Shown here in pieces: positions 18,344-28,031 of a stretch of 64,000 nt of DNA. The position numbers were made by a program, and so were the translations under genes. Each line of letters opens with the position of its first letter. The stretch's first letter is position 1. Origin of the DNA: Salibacterium lacus. Lineage in GTDB: Bacteria; Bacillota; Bacilli; Bacillales; Marinococcaceae. The notes under the pieces are model-generated. The model worked only from the letters and a program-made list of their open reading frames with translations. It was not told the origin of the DNA and searched no databases. The stretch spans positions 1,178,001-1,242,000 of the forward strand of contig NZ_JBHUML010000002.1 in NCBI RefSeq assembly GCF_042684865.1, written 5' to 3'.

Positions 18344-19759
18344 TTAGTTTGTTACTGCTTCATCCAGATACCGGATATCAACAAACCGGCCGGCAATAGC
18401 GGCAGCAGTTGCCATAGCAGGACTGACCAGATGTGTTCTTGCACCTTTGCCCTGACGTCCTTCAAAGTTACGGTTGGACGTGGACGCGCAGCGCTGGCCT
18501 TCCGGAACAAAATCGGGGTTCATGCTCAGACACATGCTGCAGCCGGACTCTCTCCATTCAAAACCTGCATCTTTAAAGATTTTATCCAGTCCTTCTTCTT
18601 CTGCCTGCATTTTCACCTGCTGCGATCCCGGAACCACCATAGCACGCACACCATCTGCTACGGTCCGGCCTTCTGCAATTTTGGAAGCGGCACGGAGATC
18701 GCTGATACGTGCATTGGTACAGGAACCAAGAAATACGTGCTGAATGTGGATATCTGTCATCTTCGTGCCAGGTTCCAGATCCATATATTCAAGCGACTGC
18801 TCAATGGCTTTGCGATCTGCACTTGATTCCGCATCTTCCGGTGAAGGAACGGTTCCATGAATGCCGACACCCTGGGACGGGTTGGTGCCCCATGTGACCA
18901 TCGGTTCAATTTCTTCACTGTCAATTTCCACAACAGCGTCGTATTCCGCACCTTCGTCGGTGGCAAGGGCCTGCCATTCTTCAACTTTCCGGTTGAATGC
19001 ATCGCCTTCAGGTACACGTCTGCGTCCTTCCAGATAATCGAACGTCACCTGGTCGGGACTGATCAGACCAGCTCTTGCTCCCGCTTCAATGGACATGTTA
19101 CAGATGGTCATCCGTTCTTCCATCGTTAAACCGCGGATAGCTTCGCCGGTGTATTCGAGGACATGACCGGTACCAAAATCAACCCCGTGTTTAGCGATCA
19201 CAGCAAGAATAATATCCTTCGCCGTGGCCCCCGGGTTCAAACGGCCGTTAACGCGTACTTCCATTGTTTTGGGCGGTGACTGCCATAACGTCTGGGTGGC
19301 CAGTGTGTGTTCCACTTCACTCGTACCGATACCAAAAGCAAGCGCACCAAACGCGCCGTGGGTAGACGTATGACTGTCCCCGCACACAATAATCTTACCC
19401 GGCTGGGTGAGCCCCAGTTCAGGACCTATGATGTGGACAATTCCATTATTCGGGCTGTTTAAATCTGCAATTTCCACACCAAATTCATTACAGTTATTTG
19501 TCAGTGTTTCCATCTGCTTTTTGGAAACGGCATCTGTGATCGAGGACCTGTTTTCGGTTGGAACGTTATGGTCCATCGTAGCAAATGTCAAATCCGGACG
19601 CCGGACTTTCCGTCCTGAAAGACGCAGTCCTTCAAATGCCTGCGGAGATGTCACTTCGTGTACCATCTGCAGATCCACATACATCAAGTCCGGTTTCCCA
19701 TCTTCTGAGTGTACCTTATGGTTATCCCAGATTTTTTCAATGATTGTTTTTGGCTTCAT
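18344..19759 (-). CDS. leuC: 3-isopropylmalate dehydratase large subunit
   Basis: An aconitase-family iron-sulfur subunit of isopropylmalate isomerase, 471 residues. The three cluster-binding cysteines lie in FLGSCTNARI and in SGCSMCLSMN. GDSHTSTHGAFGALAFGIG is the family signature. GAGGG lies 7 nt before the ATG. It is in the operon between leuB and leuD. Confidence 0.97.
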   Translation of the reverse strand: MKPKTIIEKIWDNHKVHSEDGKPDLMYVDLQMVHEVTSPQAFEGLRLSGRKVRRPDLTFATMDHNVPTENRSSITDAVSKKQMETLTNNCNEFGVEIADLNSPNNGIVHIIGPELGLTQPGKIIVCGDSHTSTHGAFGALAFGIGTSEVEHTLATQTLWQSPPKTMEVRVNGRLNPGATAKDIILAVIAKHGVDFGTGHVLEYTGEAIRGLTMEERMTICNMSIEAGARAGLISPDQVTFDYLEGRRRVPEGDAFNRKVEEWQALATDEGAEYDAVVEIDSEEIEPMVTWGTNPSQGVGIHGTVPSPEDAESSADRKAIEQSLEYMDLEPGTKMTDIHIQHVFLGSCTNARISDLRAASKIAEGRTVADGVRAMVVPGSQQVKMQAEEEGLDKIFKDAGFEWRESGCSMCLSMNPDFVPEGQRCASTSNRNFEGRQGKGARTHLVSPAMATAAAIAGRFVDIRYLDEAVTN

Positions 19760-19796
19760 TCCGCTTCCCTCACTTTACCTTCCCCGGTTTTACCGG

Positions 19797-20873
19797 TTAT
19801 TTTTTCAGTACTTCGATTACTTTATCAGTCATTTCATCTGTAGACAGCGCGTTTTCTCCTTCTTTCACGATATCACCTGTACGATGGCCGGCACTCAGTA
19901 CGTCAGACACCGCCCGATCCAGAGCATCAGCTTCTTCTGTCATTTTAAAGGAATACTTAAGCATCATGGCTGCCGAAGAAATCATAGCAAGCGGATTGGC
20001 TTTGTTCTGCCCTTCAATATCGGGGGCGGACCCGTGAACCGGTTCATAAAGCCCCGGTGCCTGTTCCCCGATACTTGCCGACGGCAGCATGCCGAGTGAG
20101 CCGGTGAGCATGGAGGCCGCATCGCTTAAGATGTCGCCAAACATATTACCGGTCACCATTACATCAAACTGTTTCGGCTCACGGATAATCTGCATCGCAG
20201 CATTATCGACCAGCATGTGTTCGACTTCTACTTCCGGATAATCTCCTTTGATTTCTTCCACCGTTTCACGCCAGAGACGACTCGATTCCAGCACATTGGC
20301 TTTATCCACCGATGTGAGTTTTCCGCGGCGGAGCTTTGCCATTTCAAAGCCCTGCCGGACAATTCTTGCAATCTCGGATTTTTTGTAAATCATCGTATCA
20401 AGAGCTGCTTCTTCTCCATCTACTTCCCTGCGTTCCTGCGGTGTGCCAAAATAAATACCTCCAGTCAGTTCCCGCAGAATCATCAAGTCCACATTGTCGA
20501 CCACTTCTTTTTTCAGACTGGAAGAGTCCGTTAAACTTTCATGGCCGGTCACGGGGCGAAGGTTCGCAAAAAGCTGAAGAGCTTTGCGGATGCCGAGGAG
20601 TCCCTGCTCCGGGCGCATTCCGGAAGGATGGTTATCCCACTTGGGACCACCCACCGCTCCGAGCAGAACACCGTCACTGCTTTTGCAGGTATCCACCGTT
20701 TCCGGCGGAAGAGGGTTTTCATGTTTATCGATGGCTGAGCCTCCGATATCGGCATACTTGTACTCAAATTCATGACCGTACATCTCTGCGACTTTATCCA
20801 GTACAGCGGTTGTTGCGTTCACGACTTCCAGGCCTATTCCATCTCCCGGAAGAACGGTAATTGTTTTCTTCAT
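19797..20873 (-). CDS. leuB: 3-isopropylmalate dehydrogenase
   Basis: Oxidises and decarboxylates 3-isopropylmalate to 2-ketoisocaproate with NAD+. Key features are GDGIGLEVV at the N-terminus, the substrate loop LREL-TGGIYFG, the metal-binding NMFGDILSDAASML, and the HGSAPDIEGQNKANP NAD-binding motif. The ATG at 20873 follows GGGAGAG and gives 358 residues. It is 38 bp after leuA. Confidence 0.97.
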   Translation of the reverse strand: MKKTITVLPGDGIGLEVVNATTAVLDKVAEMYGHEFEYKYADIGGSAIDKHENPLPPETVDTCKSSDGVLLGAVGGPKWDNHPSGMRPEQGLLGIRKALQLFANLRPVTGHESLTDSSSLKKEVVDNVDLMILRELTGGIYFGTPQERREVDGEEAALDTMIYKKSEIARIVRQGFEMAKLRRGKLTSVDKANVLESSRLWRETVEEIKGDYPEVEVEHMLVDNAAMQIIREPKQFDVMVTGNMFGDILSDAASMLTGSLGMLPSASIGEQAPGLYEPVHGSAPDIEGQNKANPLAMISSAAMMLKYSFKMTEEADALDRAVSDVLSAGHRTGDIVKEGENALSTDEMTDKVIEVLKK

Positions 20874-20911
20874 CCTCTTCTCTCCCTTACAGCTTTCGTT
20901 GCCGGCCGGCG

Positions 20912-22459
20912 TCACACATTAACTTTTTCGGCCTGAAGATCGCGTCCGTCCTGATAGTTGAGGGCACGGTTGATTGCATTGATATAAGCCCGGGCGGAAG
21001 CTTCCAGAACGTCATTTGCGGTACCGCGTCCGGATACTTCTTCTCCTTCATAATCCATCAGAACATACACTTCAGCAAGAGCATCACGTCCGCCGGTAAT
21101 GGACTGAATGCGGTAATCTTTCAGATCCGCATGTCCTCCAATCATTCGTTCAATGGTTTGATATACAGCTTCCACACTGCCGGATCCCGTTGCTGCCTCC
21201 TGAATGGTTTCACCATCCGGATTCTTCAGCGTGACAGTCGCCGTTGGAATGTTGGTGGTGCCGTAATTCACCTGCAGTGTCTCCACTTCGTAGTGACTGA
21301 CGGATTCCCCGGCTTTTTCTTCAGACATCAAGGCCATAATATCTTCATCGGTGATTTCACTCTTTTTGTCCGCCAGTGATTTAAATTCCTTAAACACTTT
21401 TTTGAGTTCTTCCTCCGACGCCTGGTATCCGAGTGCTTCGATTTTATTTTTGAATGCATGAAGTCCAGACAATTTGCCGAGTACCATACGATTGGCATTC
21501 ACTCCGACCAGATCAGGGGTGATGATTTCGTAGGTGGAGCTGTTTTTTAGCACACCATCCTGATGGATTCCGGACTCATGGGCAAAGGCGTTGTCCCCGA
21601 CGACCGCTTTATTGCTGGGAACCATCATACCGGACAGTTTACTGATCATCGTGCTGGTGCGTTTAATTTCATTAAGAGTCAGACCGGTTTCGGCCTTATA
21701 GTAGTCATTGCGGATCTTCAGTGCTACAGCAATTTCTTCGAGTGAAGCATTTCCGGCGCGTTCTCCGATACCGTTAATGGTTCCTTCCACCTGACCTGCT
21801 CCAGCTTCCAGTGCAGCCAGGGAATTGGCCGTGGCCATACCGAGGTCATCGTGACAGTGCGTGGACAATATCGCTTTATCCGAGTTTGGAACGTTTTCCT
21901 TGATATAACGGAAAAGGTGGCGGATTTCATCCTGGGTGACGTATCCGACGGTGTCCGGCAGATTAATCACTTCAGCGCCGGCGTCGATAACTTTTTCAAT
22001 GATCTTCACGAGAAAGTCAAGATCGGAGCGGCAGGCATCTTCGGCAGACCACTGCACATGCGGGAATTTCTTCTTCGCATGCTTCACCGCTTCCACAGAG
22101 CTTTCTATCACCTGCTCCGGGGTCATGCGGAGCTTATGCTCCATATGAATCGGTGACGTTCCGATAAAGATGTGCAGTCTCGGCTCTTCACCGCCTTTCA
22201 ACGCTTCCCAGGCTGTATCGATATCTTTCGTCACGGTGCGGGAAAGGCCTGTGACAGAACTTCCCTTTACTGTATCAGCGATATTTTTCACTGATTCAAA
22301 CGAACCGTTGGATGATGCCGGGAATCCGGCCTCGATGATATCGACACCGAGGCGTTCCAGCTGGGAGGCAATCTGCATCTTTTCATCAAAATTGAAATTC
22401 ACACCAGGGGCCTGTTCCCCGTCACGAAGCGTTGTATCAAAAACATTGACCTTCCGCAC
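20912..22459 (-). CDS. leuA: 2-isopropylmalate synthase
   Basis: The first committed enzyme of leucine synthesis: acetyl-CoA + 2-ketoisovalerate. The catalytic TIM barrel begins FDTTLRDGEQAPG, with metal ligands in STHCHDDLGMATAN, and a C-terminal LeuA dimer domain (about residues 380-510) provides leucine feedback. I start at a GTG (22459) because AAAGGAG is 9 nt upstream and the protein then begins MRKVNVFDTTLRDG like its homologues. It is 16 bp after ilvC. Confidence 0.95.
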   Translation of the reverse strand: MRKVNVFDTTLRDGEQAPGVNFNFDEKMQIASQLERLGVDIIEAGFPASSNGSFESVKNIADTVKGSSVTGLSRTVTKDIDTAWEALKGGEEPRLHIFIGTSPIHMEHKLRMTPEQVIESSVEAVKHAKKKFPHVQWSAEDACRSDLDFLVKIIEKVIDAGAEVINLPDTVGYVTQDEIRHLFRYIKENVPNSDKAILSTHCHDDLGMATANSLAALEAGAGQVEGTINGIGERAGNASLEEIAVALKIRNDYYKAETGLTLNEIKRTSTMISKLSGMMVPSNKAVVGDNAFAHESGIHQDGVLKNSSTYEIITPDLVGVNANRMVLGKLSGLHAFKNKIEALGYQASEEELKKVFKEFKSLADKKSEITDEDIMALMSEEKAGESVSHYEVETLQVNYGTTNIPTATVTLKNPDGETIQEAATGSGSVEAVYQTIERMIGGHADLKDYRIQSITGGRDALAEVYVLMDYEGEEVSGRGTANDVLEASARAYINAINRALNYQDGRDLQAEKVNV

Positions 22460-22475
22460 TTGCCACCACTCCTTT

Positions 22476-23468
22476 CTATTTGTTGCCGACAAACGGCATC
22501 ATTTCACGCAGTTCACGGCCGACTTCTTCAATTTGATGTCTGTTTTCCCGCGCATTGGTTGCATTAAATTCCGGACGATTAGCCTGATTTTCGAGAATCC
22601 AACCTTTTGCAAAGCGGCCGGTTTGGATGTCGGAGAGTATATTACGCATGGTTTGTCTTGTTTCATCCGTAATGATGCGCGGCCCTGCCTGGAAATCTCC
22701 CCACTGGGCAGTGTCTGAAATGGAGTAGCGCATGCCTTCCAGACCTCCTTCATACATCAGATCCACGATTAGTTTCATTTCATGAAGGCATTCAAAGTAG
22801 GCGACCTCCGGCTGATAGCCTGCTTCCACCAATGTTTCAAATCCGGCTTTGACAAGGGCGGACGTACCTCCGCACAGAACAGCCTGCTCTCCGAACAAGT
22901 CGGTTTCTGTTTCTTCCTGGAACGTCGTTTCCATAATTCCGGCACGTCCTGCTCCAATCTGCTTGGCATAGGCGAGAGCGATGTCTTTTGCCTGGCCGGT
23001 GGCATCCTGATACACCGCGATAAGGGAAGGAACGCCTGCACCATCTTCAAATACGCGGCGGACGATGTGTCCCGGTCCTTTCGGCGCGATCATGAATACA
23101 TCAATATCTTCCGGAGGAACAATCTGGCTGAAGTGAATGTTAAAACCGTGCGCAAATGCGATAGCTTTCCCAGGGTTGAGCTCAGGTTTGATTTCATTTT
23201 CGTAGGTGGCCGTCTGGTGCTCATCCGGAAGCAGAATCATAATAACATCAGCCTTGCGGGCTGCTTCATTGACAGTATATACTTCAAAACCGTCTTCTTC
23301 TGCTTTTGTCCAGGACTTGCCTTTACGAAGTCCAATGATCACGTGAACGCCGCTTTCCCTCATGTTTTTCGCGTGGGCATGACCCTGGGAGCCGTATCCG
23401 ACTACCGCTACCGTTTTGTTCTGCAGAATTCCCTCGTTAATATCTCCGTTATAAAGTGCTTTAGCCAT
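22476..23468 (-). CDS. ilvC: Ketol-acid reductoisomerase (NADP+), class I
   Basis: Isomerises and reduces acetolactate or acetohydroxybutyrate in valine/leucine/isoleucine synthesis. The Rossmann motif GYGSQGHAHA and the metal-binding C-terminal domain with FGEQAVLCGG and YECLHEMKLIVDLMYEGG are clear. The 330-residue length marks the short class I form. The ATG at 23468 lies 10 nt after AAGGAG; an upstream TTG is less well placed. Confidence 0.97.
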   Translation of the reverse strand: MAKALYNGDINEGILQNKTVAVVGYGSQGHAHAKNMRESGVHVIIGLRKGKSWTKAEEDGFEVYTVNEAARKADVIMILLPDEHQTATYENEIKPELNPGKAIAFAHGFNIHFSQIVPPEDIDVFMIAPKGPGHIVRRVFEDGAGVPSLIAVYQDATGQAKDIALAYAKQIGAGRAGIMETTFQEETETDLFGEQAVLCGGTSALVKAGFETLVEAGYQPEVAYFECLHEMKLIVDLMYEGGLEGMRYSISDTAQWGDFQAGPRIITDETRQTMRNILSDIQTGRFAKGWILENQANRPEFNATNARENRHQIEEVGRELREMMPFVGNK

Positions 23469-23505
23469 AATCAAATCTCTCCTTTTTCTGTAGTAAAATT
23501 GTAGA

Positions 23506-24027
23506 TTAATTTAAGATGGAATGTTTCGGCGTTTCAAAATCACTTTTTACAGCTCCGCGTTTGAAAGCGGTGATGCCGGTACGGGCCAGTTCTTTAATTC
23601 CATATGGTTTCAAAAGGTCTATTAAGGCTTCCACTTTCTGTTGATCTCCTGTCACCTGGAGTGTGATGCTCTCGCGGCCGACATCCACCACCGTTGCGCG
23701 GAACGGCTCGGCAAGTGCTGATATTTCTCCTCGATGCTGCGGAGCGGCGACAACTTTTATAAGCGCCAGCTCTCTTGCAATAATCGAATCATCGGTAATA
23801 TCCCGCACTTTGAGTACATCCACCTGTTTGTTGAGCTGCTTGATCACCTGGTCAAGTCCGCGCTCGTTATCAACGTTTACCACAAACGTCATGCGCGAAA
23901 TTTCAGGATTTTCCGTCATGCCGACGGTGATGCTTTCAATATTGAACTGCCTCCGGGCAAACAACCCAGTGATCCGGTTCATCACACCTGAGTTATTATT
24001 TACTGTTGCAATGATGGTTCGTTTCAC
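23506..24027 (-). CDS. ilvN: Acetolactate synthase small (regulatory) subunit
   Basis: The ACT-domain regulatory subunit that gives feedback inhibition to IlvB. The N-terminal ACT domain (TVNNNSGVMNRITGLFARRQFNIES) is followed by the ALS_ss C domain, 173 residues total. It starts at a GTG that overlaps the ilvB stop (GTGA), with GGAGGG 9 nt upstream, so translation is probably coupled. B. subtilis calls this gene ilvH. Confidence 0.95.
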   Translation of the reverse strand: MKRTIIATVNNNSGVMNRITGLFARRQFNIESITVGMTENPEISRMTFVVNVDNERGLDQVIKQLNKQVDVLKVRDITDDSIIARELALIKVVAAPQHRGEISALAEPFRATVVDVGRESITLQVTGDQQKVEALIDLLKPYGIKELARTGITAFKRGAVKSDFETPKHSILN

Positions 24028-25751
24028 GGTTTAATTCCCTCCATTTCATGATGGCCTTTTCCGGGCGCGATCATTGGATAGACATTCTCTTCTTTTTCCA
24101 CCCGGCAGTCCATCAGCACCGGGCCGGGGTGGGCAAGCGCTTCACGCAACACCTCCTGCATGTCACCCGGATTCTCTATTTTCCAGCCTTTGATGTTATA
24201 GGCTTCAGCCATCTTTACAAAGTCCGGCTGGATCGGAAAGACAGAGTTTGAATAGCGCTGTTCATAGAATAATTCCTGCCACTGGCGGACCATACCGAGA
24301 GAAGCATTGTTCACGAGAATGATTTTTACCGGCAGGTTTAATTCCTGCAGAATAGACATTTCCTGTGCCGTCATCTGGAATCCGGCATCGCCGAGCACTG
24401 CTACAACCTGCCGGTCCGGTGCAGCAAACTGCGCGCCGATGGCTGATGGAAAACCAAAGCCCATGGTGCCAAGGCCGCCGGAAGTTACCCAGCAGTCGGG
24501 CCGGTCAAATTTATAGTACTGGGCGGCCCACATCTGATGCTGTCCAACGTCTGTCGTGACAACAGCCTCCCCTTTTGTTTCTTCATAAATCATTTCCATG
24601 AGATGCTGTGGTTTAAGAAGATCTTTCTCTTCGTGATACCAGAGCGGGTATTCTTCCTGCCATCCCTGGAGCTGTTGTTTCCATTCCGAAAATTCGCCGG
24701 GGGTGCCGTTATATTCATTGAGCATCCGCAGTGCTTCTTTTGCATCCCCCACTACAGGAATCTGTGTTTCGATGTTTTTGCCGATTTCGGCCGGATCGAT
24801 ATCAATATGGGCGACCTTGGCATTCGGCGCGAAGTGCTTAAGTGCGCCCGTCACCCTGTCATCAAAACGTGCACCGATACTGATTAAAAGATCGGATTCA
24901 TGCAGAGCCATGTTCGCGGTGTAGGTACCATGCATACCGACCATACCAAGAAATAGTTCGTGGGTTCCCGGGAAAGCACCGAGACCAAGCAGTGTGCTGG
25001 CAACAGGGAGCTGCTGTTTCGTTATATAGTCGTACAGTTCATCTGACCCGTGTGCATGAAGCACACCGGCGCCGGTCAGAACAACCGGTCTATCTGCTTC
25101 ACTTACCGCATCGGCAAGCTTCTTGATTTGAAGCTTGTTGGGAATGACAGTCGGCTGATAGCCGGGAAGCTCCACCGGTTGGTCATAGTTGAAAAAACCC
25201 GAAGCTGCCGCAATGTCCTTTGGCAGATCGATTAGTACAGGACCGGGGCGTCCGGTGGAAGCAATGTGGAAGGCTTCTTTGATCATCCGCGGAAGATCCT
25301 CCACTTCCCGGGCCTGAAAATTGTGTTTTGTGATCGGCATCGTCACTCCGATAACGTCTGCCTCCTGAAAGGCGTCCGTACCGATTGCATTGGTTGCCAC
25401 CTGACCGGTAATAACAACGAGAGGAAGCGAGTCAATCATGGCATCGGCAATGCCTGTGACAACGTTGGTTGCCCCGGGACCTGAGGTGACGACGCAGACT
25501 CCGGGATTTCCGGAAACTCTGGCATACCCTTCTGCTGCATGCACCGCTCCCTGCTCATGGCGGGCAAGCACATGATGCATTCCTGTTCTGTAAATTTCAT
25601 CGTACGTGGTTAAGTTGGCACCACCCGGATAGCCGAAGATGACATCGACATTCTCACGGGCAAGCGCCTGAATAAGCATGCTGGCTCCCGTCATTTCCTG
25701 GTTTTCATCTTTAAGCTCGCGGCCCTGCATTTCTTTTGTCTCTGGTCCCAT
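24024..25751 (-). CDS. ilvB: Acetolactate synthase large (catalytic) subunit
   Basis: A ThDP- and FAD-dependent enzyme that makes acetolactate from pyruvate. The N-terminal ThDP domain holds IFGYPGGANL and the catalytic Glu in HEQGAVHAAEGYAR. The C-terminal ThDP-binding motif begins GDAGFQMTAQEM and runs to NNASLGMVRQWQ. AAGGAGG lies 8 nt before the ATG. It is the first gene after the T-box leader. Confidence 0.97.
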   Translation of the reverse strand: MGPETKEMQGRELKDENQEMTGASMLIQALARENVDVIFGYPGGANLTTYDEIYRTGMHHVLARHEQGAVHAAEGYARVSGNPGVCVVTSGPGATNVVTGIADAMIDSLPLVVITGQVATNAIGTDAFQEADVIGVTMPITKHNFQAREVEDLPRMIKEAFHIASTGRPGPVLIDLPKDIAAASGFFNYDQPVELPGYQPTVIPNKLQIKKLADAVSEADRPVVLTGAGVLHAHGSDELYDYITKQQLPVASTLLGLGAFPGTHELFLGMVGMHGTYTANMALHESDLLISIGARFDDRVTGALKHFAPNAKVAHIDIDPAEIGKNIETQIPVVGDAKEALRMLNEYNGTPGEFSEWKQQLQGWQEEYPLWYHEEKDLLKPQHLMEMIYEETKGEAVVTTDVGQHQMWAAQYYKFDRPDCWVTSGGLGTMGFGFPSAIGAQFAAPDRQVVAVLGDAGFQMTAQEMSILQELNLPVKIILVNNASLGMVRQWQELFYEQRYSNSVFPIQPDFVKMAEAYNIKGWKIENPGDMQEVLREALAHPGPVLMDCRVEKEENVYPMIAPGKGHHEMEGIKP

Positions 25752-25802
25752 CTCTGCTTCCTCCTTATACCTGGTTTTGTTTCGTTCTTAAAACATTTGA
25801 AA

Positions 25803-26095
25803 TAAAAAAGTCTTTCCGCCCTTTAACCAGAATGAATCCAGTTAAAGGGGCGGAAAGACTTTTTTTCCACGGTACCACCCTTTTTTGCGGTTAAGACCGC
25901 CTCGGCGGCAGAACGACTGCTGTGTTCTGCCTGTTATGATAACGGGTGAAGTGTACGTGTTACTGCACCCGGCCTGTATTACCGGCAGTTAAGCTTTCAC
26001 ACAGGCACTCAGAGGGGAGTTCATCTACAGCGGCAGTTCCGTTTCTCAGCTTCCACGGATCTCTGTAAAGACCGGAATGCAGACTAATGGTCCTC
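25803..26095 (-). promoter_or_regulatory. T-box riboswitch leader of ilvB-ilvN-ilvC-leuABCD
   Basis: Minus-strand RNA with the conserved T-box core GGGTGGTACCGTGG (25867-25880). It is followed by a long terminator stem of the type AGTCTTTCCGCCC...GGGCGGAAAGACT and a run of T (25803-25865). Stem I shows the usual GATCCGTGG...GCTGAGAA elements. The specifier position most likely reads CTC (26017-26019, after GAA), a leucine codon, as in other ilv-leu T-boxes. The specifier assignment is inference. Uncharged tRNA-Leu would stabilise the antiterminator. The leader fills the 405-bp gap between ilvE and ilvB. Confidence 0.95.
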
Positions 26096-26156
26096 TTCAG
26101 CGTATTTCATCATTTAGTTGTTATCATATATCCAGCAGGAATTGTCCCCGGCTGTT

Positions 26157-27062
26157 TCAGCCTATTTCCATTTCTGAACGGGACGCTTCAATCTTTACGC
26201 CGTCCATTTCCACTTTCTCACGGAATGCTTCCAGAATCCGCTGCGTTTCAGAGCCTGGTTTCCCGTCGCCGATAATGCGGCCGTCCACTTTGATGACAGC
26301 AATGACTTCAGCAGCAGTCCCGGTAAGAAATACTTCATCGGCTGTGTATACATCGTGCCGCGTAAAAGGTTCTTCTCTTAAATCATAACCCATTTCACCG
26401 GCAAGTTCAACAATGGCCTGACGGGTAATTCCTTCAAGAGCTCCCACATAACCAGGAGGGGTATACAGCACTCCTCCGCGCAGAATGAAAATGTTGTCGG
26501 CGGAGCCTTCCGCCACATACCCTTCGTTATTCAGCATCAACGCTTCGTTCACACCGGCGAGACCGGCTTCAATCTTCACAAGAATGTTATTTAAATAGTT
26601 CAATGATTTCACTTTAGGGCTCAATACATCCGGGCGGTTTCTTCTTGTTGCAACGGTGACAATATCCAGTCCTTTATCATAAAACTCTTTCGGATAAATA
26701 GCGAGTTTCTCCGCAATGACAACAATCTGGGGACGCGCGCACGACGCCGGGTCAAGCCCGAGATTCCCGACTCCGCGGGATACGACAAGGCGGATATATG
26801 CGTCACGCAGTTCGTTCTTTTTCAGTGTCTCCACGATAATGTCTGTGACTTCCTGTTTCGTATAAGGAATGTCGAGCATAATCGATTTTGCGGAATTATA
26901 AAGGCGGATAAGGTGTTCATCGAGTTTGTAGACATTTCCGTTGTAAACACGGATCCCTTCAAACACGCCGTCACCATAGAGAAAACCATGATCAAAAACG
27001 GAAATCTTCGCATTTTCTTTTTCAACAAATTCTCCGTCCAGATAAATCCATTGTTCCCCCAT
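26157..27062 (-). CDS. ilvE: Branched-chain amino acid aminotransferase
   Basis: A PLP-dependent class IV aminotransferase that makes valine, leucine and isoleucine from the keto acids. It has 301 residues. The N-terminal substrate region is HGFLYGDGVFEGIRVYNG, the cofactor lysine lies in KVKSLNYLNN, and EGYVAEGSADNIF is the phosphate-binding region. AGAGGTGAT lies before the ATG. It lies upstream of the T-box, so the leader does not control it directly. A strong promoter and a CodY-like box lie in front of it. Confidence 0.95.
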   Translation of the reverse strand: MGEQWIYLDGEFVEKENAKISVFDHGFLYGDGVFEGIRVYNGNVYKLDEHLIRLYNSAKSIMLDIPYTKQEVTDIIVETLKKNELRDAYIRLVVSRGVGNLGLDPASCARPQIVVIAEKLAIYPKEFYDKGLDIVTVATRRNRPDVLSPKVKSLNYLNNILVKIEAGLAGVNEALMLNNEGYVAEGSADNIFILRGGVLYTPPGYVGALEGITRQAIVELAGEMGYDLREEPFTRHDVYTADEVFLTGTAAEVIAVIKVDGRIIGDGKPGSETQRILEAFREKVEMDGVKIEASRSEMEIG

Positions 27063-27114
27063 GCCCGATCACCTCTGATGTTCCTTCAATATTAAACGGT
27101 AACGTAAATGCATG

Positions 27115-27129
27115 GTTATTCTGAAAATT
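27115..27129 (-). promoter_or_regulatory. CodY-box-like site upstream of ilvE
   Basis: AATTTTCAGAATAAC on the minus strand matches the CodY consensus AATTTTCWGAAAATT at 12 of 15 positions. It lies between the ilvE promoter and the start codon, a position that would block transcription. Confidence 0.55.
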
Positions 27130-27157
27130 ATCCGTGTCAATTACGTGTTTGACGTTT

Positions 27158-27186
27158 ATAATACTCCGGTTAAAGCCTTTGGTCAA
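27158..27186 (-). promoter_or_regulatory. SigA promoter of ilvE
   Basis: TTGACC, a 17-bp spacer and TATTAT on the minus strand, 96 bp before the ilvE ATG. Confidence 0.75.
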
Positions 27187-27294
27187 TCCCTTTTTAAAAA
27201 TTGTTAGACGATTCAAAAAGAAATATACATATTGAATGCGGTTACACCGTTTATTTGTCAATCTTTTTGTCTGATTATCTCTCTTAAAAAAATT

Positions 27295-27939
27295 TTATTC
27301 TTTTTGAGCAAGGAAAGTGAGGGTGTTATACCCGGTCTGTTTGTCTATTTTTTCTGCAGCAACTCTCCAGGAGGCGAATGCTTTCCGCAGTACCTTGGAT
27401 GCTTCTTCTGCCGCCGGATTCCATGCCGGTTCCGGGAGGGTGTCTTCTGATTGATCGGTGTTCATCACGATGGTGACGTATCGTTTATATACCACACCGG
27501 CTTCGATCCGGGACAGGAGGAGCTCCCTCTGTTCCGGGGAAGGAATGTGTTCGAGCAGGTGAACGGCCAGTATCCAGTGGTAATACTGCTCTTGTATCGT
27601 AACGTTCTCCGCTTTGTCATGCATCGGTCTGATGTTTGCTTCCACTCCAAAGCGGCGGCTGTTCGTTTCAAGCTGTTCCACCGCAAGAGGAAGGTGATCC
27701 ACTGCTGTCACTTCTGTATTTGCAGAAGCAGCAGCACCGGCAATAGACAACGCATGTCTGCCCGGCCCGGCGCCGAGATCGAGCACACGGCTGTCCGGAA
27801 CTCGTTGAATGACCGGGATATAACGTTGAATAAAAGGTGATGGTTTTTCCAGCCAGGAGCCTTTTTCATAAAGATCATACCTGCTGTACAGGTCATGGAA
27901 GTACTGTTTTTGATGGGTCACTAATTGCTCTTCATTCAT
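27295..27939 (-). CDS. Class I SAM-dependent methyltransferase
   Basis: A 214-residue cytoplasmic protein. The SAM-binding motif I is VLDLGAGPGRHAL near residue 54, followed by an acidic strand end (VTAVDHLP) and a motif with HWILAVHLLEHI, as in Methyltransf_11/25-type enzymes. The second ATG (27939) fits AAAGGGATGA; the first lies too close to it. It is monocistronic, upstream of ilvE and separated from it by 232 bp. The substrate cannot be told. Confidence 0.8.
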   Translation of the reverse strand: MNEEQLVTHQKQYFHDLYSRYDLYEKGSWLEKPSPFIQRYIPVIQRVPDSRVLDLGAGPGRHALSIAGAAASANTEVTAVDHLPLAVEQLETNSRRFGVEANIRPMHDKAENVTIQEQYYHWILAVHLLEHIPSPEQRELLLSRIEAGVVYKRYVTIVMNTDQSEDTLPEPAWNPAAEEASKVLRKAFASWRVAAEKIDKQTGYNTLTFLAQKE

Positions 27940-28031
27940 GAATGTCATCCCTTTCGATTCAGAAAACGTGCTGCCGTATCGGTTATAGATCCGTTCCCAT
28001 TGTATAGGCAGCGTCCTGACAAATCAATTTA

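Noticed and set aside
19407..20099. 230-codon plus-strand frame across leuC and leuB
   Set aside because: Antisense shadow of two highly conserved genes; the translation has no domain features.
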